NCBI RefSeq assembly: GCF_000340965.1
Contig: NZ_ANAY01000045.1
Location: 1 to 41,369 of the forward strand
Reading direction: 5' to 3'
DNA from: Nocardiopsis kunsanensis DSM 44524
GTDB taxonomy: Bacteria; Actinomycetota; Actinomycetes; Streptosporangiales; Streptosporangiaceae
Length of the DNA stretch: 41,369 nt
Shown here in pieces: positions 1 to 7,604 of this stretch. The notes beneath the pieces are model-generated. The model ran no database searches and was not told where the DNA came from. It worked only from the letters and a program-made list of their open reading frames with translations. Every line of letters starts with the position of its first letter. The first letter of the stretch is position 1. The translations under genes were made by a program, and so were the position numbers.

Positions 1-58
1 GACCGGCTGCTCGGCCGCCCTGGACGCCGAACGCCACCTCGCCGACATGGGCAACTGA
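1..58 (+). CDS. Thioredoxin reductase-like, C-terminal end only (partial)
   Basis: The window opens inside a reading frame (first full codon at base 2) that ends at TGA 56-58 and encodes TGCSAALDAERHLADMGN. This resembles the C-terminus of bacterial thioredoxin reductases, where a TGC(M/S)AALDAE segment follows the FAD-binding GD motif. Only 18 residues are visible, so the active-site CxxC and the nucleotide-binding domains cannot be checked. A thiol reductase upstream of a TusA-like and a rhodanese gene would fit a sulfur/redox cluster, but that is inferred. Another FAD-dependent pyridine-nucleotide oxidoreductase is possible. Confidence 0.55.
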   Translation, partial: TGCSAALDAERHLADMGN

Positions 59-167
59 GCAGCAGGGCCGCAACGCACGCAAGGACAGAGCCCCTGCCAC
101 GGCGGATCCTGCGCGGGGGTGCCTGTTCTGTACCCGTACCCGGAGGGGCGTTCTGGAGGGAGTTGCC

Positions 168-452
168 GTGAGCGAGGAGCCGGCCGCCCCGGTCGTGGTC
201 GACGGAGAGGACCGTTCTTGTGTCCAGCTCCTGCTGGAGTTGCGTGGACACGTCCGGGACCTACCGCACGGCACACAGGTCCACCTCATCGCCGCCGACC
301 CCGCGGCCCCGCTGGACCTGGCGGCCTGGTGCCACATGACGGGCCACGTGTATCTCGGCCGGCTCGGGGGACACGACCGTCCGACCTACGGCATCGGGGT
401 GGCCGGGGCCGCTCGCGAGACCAGTACCGCTTCCCCGTGGAGACCTGCCTGA
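168..452 (+). CDS. TusA-family sulfurtransferase-like protein
   Basis: A 94-residue protein that starts at GTG 168 behind GGAGGG at 155-160. The pattern VDGEDRSC (Cys18), a helix, GTQVHLIAADPAAPLDLAAW, then Cys55 and a GH pair matches the compact beta-alpha-beta-alpha-beta-beta fold of TusA/SirA proteins, including the DP-x(5)-D-x(2)-WC segment. TusA proteins carry persulfide sulfur on the Cys of a CPxP motif. Here the Pro after Cys18 is Val (CVQL), so the motif is degenerate although the Cys remains. It lies between a thioredoxin-reductase-like end and an ArsR-rhodanese gene on the same strand, which suggests a sulfur-relay role. Substrate and partner are unknown. Confidence 0.7.
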   Translation: MSEEPAAPVVVDGEDRSCVQLLLELRGHVRDLPHGTQVHLIAADPAAPLDLAAWCHMTGHVYLGRLGGHDRPTYGIGVAGAARETSTASPWRPA

Positions 453-563
453 ACAGCGGGTCCGAGGCGGCCCGCCACCCTCATGGCCAGGGAAGCAGGC
501 CCCTCCGCCACGCTGCAACCAGGTACCTTGTTCTACAGATATTTGGATGACAGGTGAGGCGCT

Positions 564-1205
564 GTGGACAAGACCGATTTCTACGAGGCCATCGCCCGCA
601 CGGGCAAGGCCCTGTCACACGGCAAGCGGTTGGAACTCGTCGAGCTGCTGGCCCAGGGGGAACGCCCGGTCCAGGAGCTCGCACGTGCGGTCGACCTGAA
701 ACTCACCACCGCTTCGGCCCACCTCCAGGTCCTGCGCCAGGCCGGCCTGATCACTGCACGCAACGAGGGCACCAAGATCTACTACCGCTTGTCCGGGGAC
801 GATGTCGCCACCCTGACCTCGCTGCTGTCCCGAGTCGCCGAGGCCCACCGGGCCGAAGTCGAGTCGATCCGGCGTTCCTACCTCGGTGAGGAAGAGGTCC
901 GTCCCGTGAAACGGGAACAGCTCATGGCCGATGCGGCCTCGGGCCGTGCGCTGGTCCTGGATGTCCGCCCGTCCGAAGAGTTCGAAGCCGGTCATCTGCC
1001 CGGGGCCGTATCGATCCCCTTGGAAGAACTGGCCGGGCGGATCGACGAGATCCCTTCCGACGTCGAGGTCGTCGCCTACTGCCGTGGCCGGTACTGCGTG
1101 CTCTCCCACGAAGCCGCCCGACTCCTGCGCGAGCACGGGCACGAGGCGTCCCCCTCCGGTGAAGGCATCCTCGAGTGGGGCGCCGAAGGGCTCGTCAGGG
1201 CTTGA
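564..1205 (+). CDS. ArsR-family regulator fused to a rhodanese domain
   Basis: A 213-residue protein that starts at GTG 564, preceded by AGGTGAGG. Residues 1-95 form an ArsR winged helix (LSHGKRLELVELL, then LKLTTASAHLQVLRQAGLI as recognition helix, then the GTKIYYRLS wing). Residues about 113-213 form a rhodanese domain with DVRPSEEFEAGHLPGA and the active-site loop AYCRGRYC; Cys173 is the likely persulfide-carrying residue and Cys178 a second Cys. ArsR-rhodanese fusions are a known actinobacterial arrangement and are thought to sense or move sulfane sulfur. The TusA-like gene upstream supports this. An AT-rich stretch at about 526-550 just before the gene could hold its operator, but I see no clean dyad. 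Confidence 0.88.
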   Translation: MDKTDFYEAIARTGKALSHGKRLELVELLAQGERPVQELARAVDLKLTTASAHLQVLRQAGLITARNEGTKIYYRLSGDDVATLTSLLSRVAEAHRAEVESIRRSYLGEEEVRPVKREQLMADAASGRALVLDVRPSEEFEAGHLPGAVSIPLEELAGRIDEIPSDVEVVAYCRGRYCVLSHEAARLLREHGHEASPSGEGILEWGAEGLVRA

Positions 1206-1375
1206 CTCATGCCGGTGTCGATCCGGCCCGGGTGCCCTGCCCGTGCTCCGGCGTTCGCCGTCCGACCTCAGGGGGCCGACGGCCGTGAGCCTCTCCGGGG
1301 GCTCGGCCGGTAACGCATCCCGAACAACCATCCACCGCGACCTGTCATCGGCCGCCGCCGACCACCGACGCATGA

Positions 1376-1415
1376 AAAGGCCCCGCCACCTGCGAGAACA
1401 GGTGGCGGGGCCTTT
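1376..1415. terminator. Bidirectional intrinsic terminator
   Basis: A near-perfect hairpin with 17-base arms: AAAGGCCCCGCCACCTG (1376-1392), loop CGAGAA, CAGGTGGCGGGGCCTTT (1399-1415). A-run and T-run ends make it work in both directions. It separates the plus-strand ArsR-rhodanese gene from the minus-strand tRNA-Thr. Confidence 0.9.
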
Positions 1416-1431
1416 CCCGTGTTCGGAGAAG

Positions 1432-1504
1432 AGCCAGCGACAGGACTTGAACCCGCAACCTACCGCTTACAAGGCGGTTGCTCTACCGATTGAGCTACGC
1501 TGGC
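1432..1504 (-). tRNA. tRNA-Thr (anticodon TGT)
   Basis: Read on the minus strand, this 73-base stretch folds as a full cloverleaf. The acceptor arms are GCCAGCG and CGCTGGC with discriminator T. The D arm is GCTC/GAGC, the anticodon stem ACCGC/GCGGT with loop CTTGTAA (anticodon TGT, reading ACA), and the T arm GCGGG-TTCAAGT-CCTGT. CCA is not encoded. The terminator at 1376-1415 lies just downstream. Confidence 0.96.
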
Positions 1505-1624
1505 GAGCGCTCCCGGGCCGGAACCGGAGCGTCCACTCGAATGGTACCGGTTTCTGAGCCGATGAGCCCACTCGGCACGGCCGGGTCGTCTCCGGGACGC
1601 CCGGCGGCGCCCCGGAACCCGGAA

Positions 1625-2593
1625 TCAGCCCTGCTCGGCGCGCAGGCGTGCGATCTCGTAGAGGGTCACACCCGCAGCGACGGAGGCGTTGAGCGACTCG
1701 GCGGCGGTGATCGGGATGCTCGCGACGGCGTCGCAGTTCTCCTTCACCAGACGCGAGACACCCTTGCCCTCGGCACCGACCACGACCACGAGCGGTCCCG
1801 TGGCCAGGTGGAGACCGGGCAGGGACACGTCGCCGTCGGCGTCGAGGCCGACGGTGAAGAGCCCTTCCTTCTTGAAGGCCTCCAGGGTCCGGTTGAGGTT
1901 GGTCGCCTGCGCGATGGGCAGGCGTGCCAGCGTTCCGGCGGAGGTCTTCCACACCGTGGTGTTGACCCCTGCGGTGCGGCGCTCGGGGATCACGATCCCG
2001 TGGGCGCCGAAAGCGGCCGCGGAACGGGCGATGGCGCCGAGGTTGTGCGGATCGGTGATGCCGTCCAGGACCACCAGGAGGGCCGGTTCGTCGGCCGCCC
2101 GGGCGCGGTCCAACAGCTCCTCGGGGGTCGCGTACTCGTAGGGGCGCACCTGCAGAGCGATGCCTTGGTGCGCGGCACCGGGCTGGCCGTTGCTGTCGCA
2201 GCGGCGGTCGAGCTCTGCGCGGGTGACCTCGGAGACGTCGACGTCCTGGTCACCGGCCAGACGCGCGGCCTCGTTGACACGGTTGTCCGCGTCGAGGCTG
2301 TTCATGAGGAACAGACGCTTGGCGGGAACTCGGGCACGCAGGGCCTCGAGGACGGGGTTGCGCCCCACGAGCAGGTCGGAGTCGACCTTGTGGGAACGCT
2401 GCTCGGAGCGTGCGCCGCCCTTGGGTGCGCCACCCTTGGGGGCCCTGTCGGCCTTGGCCGACTTGGCCCGCTGCTTGCCCTCGTACCAGTGGCGCTGCTC
2501 GGCGGGCAGGGTTCCGCTCTTGCCCTCGAGGGAACGGCGGTTCTTGCCGCCGCTGCCCTTGGTCGGGCCCTTCTTACTCTTCTTCGCCGGCAT
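1625..2593 (-). CDS. rlmB: 23S rRNA (guanosine-2'-O-)-methyltransferase RlmB
   Basis: A 322-residue SpoU/TrmH-family (SPOUT) methyltransferase. ATG 2593 was chosen because GGAGG sits eight bases upstream. Residues 1 to about 65 are a lysine-rich tail (MPAKKSKKGPTKGSGGKNRR) usual in actinobacterial RlmB. Next comes the substrate-binding domain (LLVGRNPVLEALRA). The catalytic domain has DGITDPHNLGAIARSA (motif 1), GAEGKGVSRLVKENCD (motif 2) and IPITAAESLNASVAAG (motif 3), which form the knotted SAM site. The family methylates G2251 of 23S rRNA in the ribosomal P-loop. It lies on the same strand as cysS, with a GH16 gene intervening; cysS-rlmB is a common actinobacterial neighbourhood. Confidence 0.95.
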   Translation of the reverse strand: MPAKKSKKGPTKGSGGKNRRSLEGKSGTLPAEQRHWYEGKQRAKSAKADRAPKGGAPKGGARSEQRSHKVDSDLLVGRNPVLEALRARVPAKRLFLMNSLDADNRVNEAARLAGDQDVDVSEVTRAELDRRCDSNGQPGAAHQGIALQVRPYEYATPEELLDRARAADEPALLVVLDGITDPHNLGAIARSAAAFGAHGIVIPERRTAGVNTTVWKTSAGTLARLPIAQATNLNRTLEAFKKEGLFTVGLDADGDVSLPGLHLATGPLVVVVGAEGKGVSRLVKENCDAVASIPITAAESLNASVAAGVTLYEIARLRAEQG

Positions 2594-2749
2594 GGTCGCC
2601 GCCTCCGTACGTTCTGCGAGCATGCCGGAAGCGCGGTGCGTCCGGCGGGTCTGTCGCGCCGCCCGGAACGGGCGGGCAAACCCCCAGACTACTGGGGACG
2701 CGGGACCGGCAGGTCCTCGTCACGGCCCGCCTGGCCCGCACAGGCCGAA

Positions 2750-2789
2750 GGGCCCGGGCGCGGACACCTCGGTCCGCGGCCCCGGGCCC
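2750..2789 (-). terminator. Strong hairpin downstream of the GH16 gene
   Basis: Arms GGGCCCGGG (2750-2758) with CCCGGGCCC (2781-2789) and CGCGGAC (2759-2765) with GTCCGCG (2772-2778) give 16 base pairs with a two-base bulge and a six-base loop. It lies 64 bases past the stop of the minus-strand GH16 gene and before rlmB. There is no U-tract on the minus strand, so terminator function is inferred from strength and position. Confidence 0.55.
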
Positions 2790-2853
2790 CTCGGTTCCGG
2801 CTCCGGGCGTGGGCGCTTCCCGGGCTCGGAGGGCAGGCTCCTCGGGAGCAGAG

Positions 2854-3747
2854 TCACCCCATGTCGTAGACGCGCACGTAGTCCACGGCCATCTGCTGGG
2901 GGAACTCGGTGCTCTCGTCGGGGTATCCGGGCCACTCACCGCCGACGGCCACGTTGAGGATCAGGAAGAACTCCTGGTCGAAGACCCAGGCACCGCTGAC
3001 GTCCTCCGTGGTGACGGTGTTGAAGGCAACACCGTCGACCGACCATGTGATGGACCCGGGCTCCCAGTCGATGGCGAAGACGTGGAAGTCGTCGGCGAAG
3101 GAACCTCCGTCGGGGTGGCCGTAGGAGGCGCCGACACCCCCGCCCCCGGAGTACCCGGGGCCGTGAACGGTGCCGTGGACGGTGCCGAGGTCGCTGCCGA
3201 TGTACTCCATGACGTCGATCTCGCCGGAGTCGGGCCAGGGGGTGTCGGGGAAGTCGGAGCCGAGCATCCAGAACGCGGGCCAGATGCCCTGTCCGCTCGG
3301 CAGCTGCACGCGGGCCTCGATCCGGCCGTACCGGTGCTCCATGTTGTCCTGGGTGGTCATGCGGGCAGAGGTGTATTCGTGGCCCTCGTCCCGGGCGGTG
3401 ATGACGAGGTTGCCGTCACCGTCGAGTGCGGAGTTGTCCCGGCTGGTGGTGTAGTTCTGCAGCTCCTGGTTGCCCCAACCGTGGTCGCCGGTCTCATGGT
3501 TCCAATTGGCGGGGTCGGGCGCCTCGCCCGCGGCCCCGTCGAACTCGTCGGACCACACGAGCTCGCCCGGCCTGGACGTGTCGTGGGAGGCGGGGCCGGC
3601 GGCCTGCTCGGTGTCGACGCCCCAAGTGAAGGCGGTCGTGGTGAGGGCGACGGCTGCGCCCGCGGCCAGGACGGACGTGACGTTGCGAGCGGTCCTGCGG
3701 CGGATGTGTCGGAAGGTGTGGGGGTGGTTCTTGTTCTCGGTGCTCAT
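2854..3747 (-). CDS. Secreted GH16 endo-beta-1,3-glucanase (laminarinase type)
   Basis: A 297-residue protein that starts at ATG 3747, with GGAG seven bases upstream. Residues about 16-48 are a signal sequence (RRRTAR, then an Ala/Val/Thr-rich core); the arginines do not form a classical Tat motif. Residues about 62-297 are one GH16 domain: LVWSDEFDG, NWNHETGDHGWGNQELQNYT, YGRIEARVQLP, GIWPAFWMLG, and the catalytic motif EIDVME with Glu176 as nucleophile, Asp178 as helper and Glu181 as acid/base. It should hydrolyse beta-1,3-glucan outside the cell. No carbohydrate-binding module is attached. A CelR/CebR-like box lies 162 bases upstream of the start, suggesting sugar-dependent repression. Alkaline GH16 beta-1,3-glucanases are known from Nocardiopsis. 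Confidence 0.93.
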   Translation of the reverse strand: MSTENKNHPHTFRHIRRRTARNVTSVLAAGAAVALTTTAFTWGVDTEQAAGPASHDTSRPGELVWSDEFDGAAGEAPDPANWNHETGDHGWGNQELQNYTTSRDNSALDGDGNLVITARDEGHEYTSARMTTQDNMEHRYGRIEARVQLPSGQGIWPAFWMLGSDFPDTPWPDSGEIDVMEYIGSDLGTVHGTVHGPGYSGGGGVGASYGHPDGGSFADDFHVFAIDWEPGSITWSVDGVAFNTVTTEDVSGAWVFDQEFFLILNVAVGGEWPGYPDESTEFPQQMAVDYVRVYDMG

Positions 3748-3790
3748 TCGATACTCCGGGGGTGGAGAGTGGCGGGAAACGAGCCCTGAC

Positions 3791-3813
3791 CCGCACGACC
3801 TGTGGTCGTGCGG
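3791..3813 (-). repeat. Perfect 10-bp inverted repeat in the GH16 leader
   Basis: CCGCACGACC, loop TGT, GGTCGTGCGG. It lies between the proposed promoter (3861-3889) and the GH16 start codon at 3747. It could be a 5' UTR stability hairpin or a second operator. Confidence 0.6.
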
Positions 3814-3860
3814 ACCTTTCGTAGACGTGTAGTTCACCTCTACTGAACAGGTGTTAAGTT

Positions 3861-3889
3861 ACTGTACGTGCAGCCCCCGTCACCGACAA
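3861..3889 (-). promoter_or_regulatory. Candidate promoter of the GH16 gene
   Basis: On the minus strand TTGTCG (-35, 3889-3884) is followed after 17 bases by TACAGT (-10, 3866-3861). Both fit the actinobacterial housekeeping consensus TTGACN/TANNNT. The transcript would have a leader of roughly 105 bases that includes the hairpin at 3791-3813. Confidence 0.5.
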
Positions 3890-3908
3890 GGGGAGTCGGT
3901 CGAATTTC

Positions 3909-3922
3909 TGGGAACGCTCCCG
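3909..3922. promoter_or_regulatory. CelR/CebR-like operator upstream of GH16
   Basis: TGGGAACGCTCCCG matches 12 of 14 positions of the palindrome TGGGAGCGCTCCCA, the binding site of the LacI-family cellulose and glucan regulators CelR (Thermobifida) and CebR (Streptomyces). It lies 20 bases upstream of the proposed -35 of the GH16 gene. No LacI gene is present in the window, so the regulator would be encoded elsewhere. Confidence 0.55.
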
Positions 3923-4044
3923 AACTTGTCGGTCCCGCACGCGCGCCCCTTTCCGGGGCCGGAGAACAACCACGGGGCGCCGCAGCGGACGAGCCACGGC
4001 ACCCCGGACGTACAGGCCCCGCCGGGTCCGGCAGGGCGGAGGTC

Positions 4045-5448
4045 TCACCCCCGGCGCAGGTCCCAACGCGGGCCCTGCGGGGTGTCCTCGACCACCACGC
4101 CGGCTTCGGCCAAGCGGTCCCGGATCTCATCTGCTGCCGCGAAGTCCTTGCGGACCCGGGCCGCCTGCCGCTGCTCCAGCGCCACCGACACCAGAGTGCC
4201 CACGACCTCCGTCAACCCCTGGTCCCCGCTGCCGGACCACTGCTCGCCGAGCGGGTCCAGACCCAGCACGTCGAGCATGGTGCGCAACTCGGATGCGTAC
4301 TGGAGAGCCTTGTCGCTCCCCCCGGAGGCCAGAGCGCTGTTGCCCTCCCGCACATGGCCGTGCACGACCGCCAGCGCCTGGGAGACACCGAGATCGTCGT
4401 TGAGCGCCGCCTCGAAGTCCGCGGGCACCCGCTCGGCGGGGACGACCTCGCCGGCCGTCTCGGCGACACGGGTCAGGAAACCCTCCACACGCTGGTAGGC
4501 GGCCGCGGCCTCCGCCAGCGCCTCGTCGGAGTAGTCGATGGTGGAGCGGTAGTGGGCCTGGGTCAGGTAGTACCGCAGCTCGACCGGGCGCACCTTCTCG
4601 ATGAGCTTCGGGATGAGGAGCGAGTTCCCCACGGACTTGCTCATCTTCTCGCCGCCGACCTTGAGCATGCCGTTGTGCAGCCAGTACTGGGCGAACCCGT
4701 CGCCGGCGGCACGGGACTGCGTCTGCTCGTTCTCGTGGTGCGGGAAGACCAGGTCCAGGCCGCCGCCGTGGATGTCGAAGCTCGGTCCCAGGTACTTGGT
4801 CGCCATGGCCGAGCACTCCAGGTGCCAGCCCGGCCGGCCACGGCCCCAGGGGGTGTTCCAGCTCGGTTCACCCGGTTTGGCGCCTTTCCACAGGGCGAAG
4901 TCGCGCGGATCGCGCTTGTCCCGGCCGGGGTCGGAGTCGGCGGCCTCCTGCACCTGGTCGAGGCGCTGGTTGGAGAGCTCACCGTAGGACGGGTAGGAGC
5001 GCACGTCGAAGTAGACGTCCCCGGATCCGTCCTCTGCCACGTAGGCGTGGCCGTCGTCGATGAGGCGCTGCATGAGCTCGATCATCTCGGGCACGTGGCC
5101 GGTGGCCCGGGGCTCCACGGTCGGCGGCAGGCAGCCGAGGGTGTCGTAGGCCCAGGTGAACGCGCGCTGGTTGCGCTCGCTGACATGCCACCACGGCACA
5201 CCCTCTTCGGCGGCGGTGACGATGATCTTGTCGTCGATGTCGGTGACGTTGCGGCAGAAGGTGACGTCGTAGCCCAGATGGGTGAGCCACCGCCGCAGGA
5301 CGTCGAAGTTCACGCCGGAGCGGATGTGCCCGATGTGCGGGAGCGCCTGCACTGTGGCACCACACAGGTACAGGGACGCACAGCCCTCGCGCAGAGGGAC
5401 GAATTCGCGGACCTGTCGGGCACTGGTGTCATAAAAGCGCAGACTCAC
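4045..5448 (-). CDS. cysS: Cysteinyl-tRNA synthetase
   Basis: A 467-residue class I aminoacyl-tRNA synthetase that charges tRNA-Cys. The N-terminus SLRFYDTSARQVREF is typical of the family and supports GTG 5448. Visible motifs are a Cys in LYLCGATVQ (zinc ligand), the HIGH motif at residues 38-41 (PHIGHIRSG), WHLECSAM and HHENE (further zinc ligands), and KMSKS at 268-272. The C-terminal helical anticodon-binding part ends DTPQGPRWDLRRG. Length and motifs argue for CysS over the shorter mycothiol ligase MshC, which lacks this tail. No Shine-Dalgarno sequence precedes the GTG; a TACGCT hexamer seven bases upstream suggests a leaderless mRNA. Confidence 0.96.
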   Translation of the reverse strand: MSLRFYDTSARQVREFVPLREGCASLYLCGATVQALPHIGHIRSGVNFDVLRRWLTHLGYDVTFCRNVTDIDDKIIVTAAEEGVPWWHVSERNQRAFTWAYDTLGCLPPTVEPRATGHVPEMIELMQRLIDDGHAYVAEDGSGDVYFDVRSYPSYGELSNQRLDQVQEAADSDPGRDKRDPRDFALWKGAKPGEPSWNTPWGRGRPGWHLECSAMATKYLGPSFDIHGGGLDLVFPHHENEQTQSRAAGDGFAQYWLHNGMLKVGGEKMSKSVGNSLLIPKLIEKVRPVELRYYLTQAHYRSTIDYSDEALAEAAAAYQRVEGFLTRVAETAGEVVPAERVPADFEAALNDDLGVSQALAVVHGHVREGNSALASGGSDKALQYASELRTMLDVLGLDPLGEQWSGSGDQGLTEVVGTLVSVALEQRQAARVRKDFAAADEIRDRLAEAGVVVEDTPQGPRWDLRRG

Positions 5449-5455
5449 ACTGTCA

Positions 5456-5461
5456 AGCGTA
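5456..5461 (-). promoter_or_regulatory. Candidate -10 for leaderless cysS
   Basis: TACGCT on the minus strand, with exactly seven bases between it and the GTG start at 5448. The gene has no ribosome binding site, so transcription may begin at the start codon. No good -35 is visible. Confidence 0.4.
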
Positions 5462-5718
5462 TCTGCTTCCCCTTGGCCCGCACGTCACAAACCGATGTCC
5501 CTGTGGCCCCGGCCCGTGCATCCGGCGGTCGTGGACGCGCACGGGAGAAATGGCTGAGCCGTATCCATATCCATGGCATGGGAGATAAACCGCTCGCACA
5601 AGCCCCCTCGAACGACCGAACCAGGCATATCACCCGGCTATCGGCATCCGGCCCCGCCGGGAAGCAACCGGAATCGGCCGGAATCTCGTGTTGGCGCCAC
5701 CCCCTGGACTACTCTGCG

Positions 5719-7563
5719 ATGACGATGGCCCCTAACAAAACGACCTCCGAGGAACAGCGCTACCGGTCCGGTGACCGTGGAGCGGGAGCCGGCCCCATCG
5801 TCGGTGCTGCCGTCTTCGTCGGCTTCATCACCGCATGCGCGCTCGTGCTCTCCTACCACGGCCTCTTCCAGCTCGCAGAGTACGGCGGACACGAGGGCAG
5901 CGCGTTCGCGCACGTGTTCCCCGTGTCCTACGCCCTGCTCGTCCTCATGGCCTTCTGGGTCAGTTACGTCCTGCGGTCGGCCCCGCCCCGCGACCGCCTG
6001 TGGGTCGACGTGGGACTCATCCCCCTGCTGATCCTGACCGCGGGGGCCACCATGGCCGCGCGCAACCTCGGCTTCTTCGACCCGCAGGTCGAGGGAGCAC
6101 TGTTGTCGGAGCGCGCGGCCAACGTCATCGTCGCGGTCGCTCCGCTGGCCGCGCTCCTCATCGCGATCCTGCTGTGGATCACCGTGCGTGCCCACATGCG
6201 CCGCCGCCACCAGAGCGCCGTACCCCGCCCGCGCCCCTCGGCCGACCGCACCACGGTGCTCCCCGGACGCCGTCCGACCGGTGAGGGGGCCGAACCCGCA
6301 CCGCTCAAGAGCCGGCTGCTCGACCTCGGTCAGAGCCCACGGGACGATGCGCCCGGCGAGGACCGCGTCGACACCGAGCACCTGCCTGCGGTCGGTGCCA
6401 CCGACGGTGACCAGGACACCGAGCCCGCCGACACCGGAGCACTCCCCGACCCGGAACCCGCTGAGGGCCCTTCCGCCCGGCCGGAGGAGGAACCCCGCCC
6501 CGCTGACGCCTCCTCGGCCCCTGATCCGGAGCACGGGCCCGCAGACGGACAGGAGGCCGGCGCCCGTGCCGAGGCCGCGCCCGGACCCACCGCTCCGCTC
6601 CCCCGCCGGAGCGGCGGAGGCAACCCCATCAAACGTGCTGCCGAGGAGACCCCGGTCGTCCCGGGCGCTTCCCGGCCGCGTGATCGGGCGCCCGCAGCCG
6701 AGGAAGGAGGGGAGGGAACAGGACCCCGGCCGACCGGGGTCCCCGCTCCCGGACCCGACGAGGGTTTCGAGCACCAGCCCCCCGTGGGCGACCCGGCCAC
6801 CGACGAGGCCGAGGCACCCGCCGTCCCAGAGCACGGGGCCTCGGCCCCGGCCCCCGTACCCGAGAAGGCGCCGGACGTGTCCGCGGGGACCGGCGAGGAG
6901 GACCTCCGCCCCGTCCCCGCTGCTGTGGACGGGCCCTCTGTGGAGGAGTCCTCGGGGGAGGACGGTCCGGACGGCACCGACCTGTGGGAACCGCCGCAGG
7001 AGAGCGACCTGTGGGAACCGCCGTCGGAGGAGACCGGAGGGGTCCTCGACGACTACGTGCCACCGGTGTGGACCCCGCCGGAGGACGACGGACCCGCGGC
7101 CGAGCACGTCCCCGACAGCGCCGATGCCCCCGACGAGGCAGAGGAGCACGTACGGCCCGTACCGGCGCTGGACCACGACACCGGCCCCGAGGACCGCGCG
7201 GCCTTCGGCCGGAGCGCCGATGCCCCACCTGATCGGGCCCGCCCCGGCTCCGAGCACCAGGAGACGCGGGAGAGCGGGAGCCGCGATCTCCCGGCCCCCT
7301 GCACAGAACCCGCCGGGACCACAGAACCGGCCGACGAGGAGACCGCCGGGGAGGAGACCGGACACCGGACTGCCGGTTCGCCCCGGCAGGACCCTCCCCC
7401 GCCGGCGTCGTCCCGGTCATCCCCGGCCGCGCAGGACCGGGACGCACTTTCCCTGGACAAGCGCCCGATGGTGCTCAAGCCGCGCCGTCCTCCGATGCCC
7501 GATCTCAGTTCCGGCCCGCCCTCCCGGCGGGTCCGCAGCGAACCGATGCGCCCGGAGGACTGA
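5719..7563 (+). CDS. DUF2637-like membrane protein with a long Pro/Glu-rich tail
   Basis: About 614 residues from ATG 5719; a second ATG at 5725 is equally possible. Residues about 25-160 hold four predicted membrane helices (IVGAAVFVGFITACALVLSY, FPVSYALLVLMAFWVSYVL, VGLIPLLILTAGATMAA, VIVAVAPLAALLIAILLWI). The layout, with SYHGLFQLAEYGG after helix 1, recalls DUF2637. The remaining ~450 residues are low-complexity, rich in Pro, Glu, Asp and Ala, and likely disordered and cytoplasmic, with a nine-residue tandem repeat DLWEPPQES/DLWEPPSEE encoded at 6979-7032. The tail ends in a basic RPPMPDLSS..RRVRSEPM segment. Function is unknown; DUF2637 proteins include plasmid-spread and regulatory proteins. 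It is a single gene between divergent cysS and convergent ispF. Confidence 0.75.
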   Translation: MTMAPNKTTSEEQRYRSGDRGAGAGPIVGAAVFVGFITACALVLSYHGLFQLAEYGGHEGSAFAHVFPVSYALLVLMAFWVSYVLRSAPPRDRLWVDVGLIPLLILTAGATMAARNLGFFDPQVEGALLSERAANVIVAVAPLAALLIAILLWITVRAHMRRRHQSAVPRPRPSADRTTVLPGRRPTGEGAEPAPLKSRLLDLGQSPRDDAPGEDRVDTEHLPAVGATDGDQDTEPADTGALPDPEPAEGPSARPEEEPRPADASSAPDPEHGPADGQEAGARAEAAPGPTAPLPRRSGGGNPIKRAAEETPVVPGASRPRDRAPAAEEGGEGTGPRPTGVPAPGPDEGFEHQPPVGDPATDEAEAPAVPEHGASAPAPVPEKAPDVSAGTGEEDLRPVPAAVDGPSVEESSGEDGPDGTDLWEPPQESDLWEPPSEETGGVLDDYVPPVWTPPEDDGPAAEHVPDSADAPDEAEEHVRPVPALDHDTGPEDRAAFGRSADAPPDRARPGSEHQETRESGSRDLPAPCTEPAGTTEPADEETAGEETGHRTAGSPRQDPPPPASSRSSPAAQDRDALSLDKRPMVLKPRRPPMPDLSSGPPSRRVRSEPMRPED

Positions 7564-7604
7564 CCCTGCGGAGCCGCTCCCGGATCGGTCGGCACGCCTC
7601 CGTG

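Noticed and set aside
1478..2957. Long plus-strand open frames across the rlmB region (up to 463 residues)
   Set aside because: They lie antisense to rlmB, have low-complexity Gly/Arg composition, and arise from high GC content; rlmB motifs are intact on the other strand.
3868..5718. Plus-strand frame running into the DUF2637 gene
   Set aside because: The part before 5719 is antisense to cysS; the recognisable protein begins at the ATG at 5719 or 5725.
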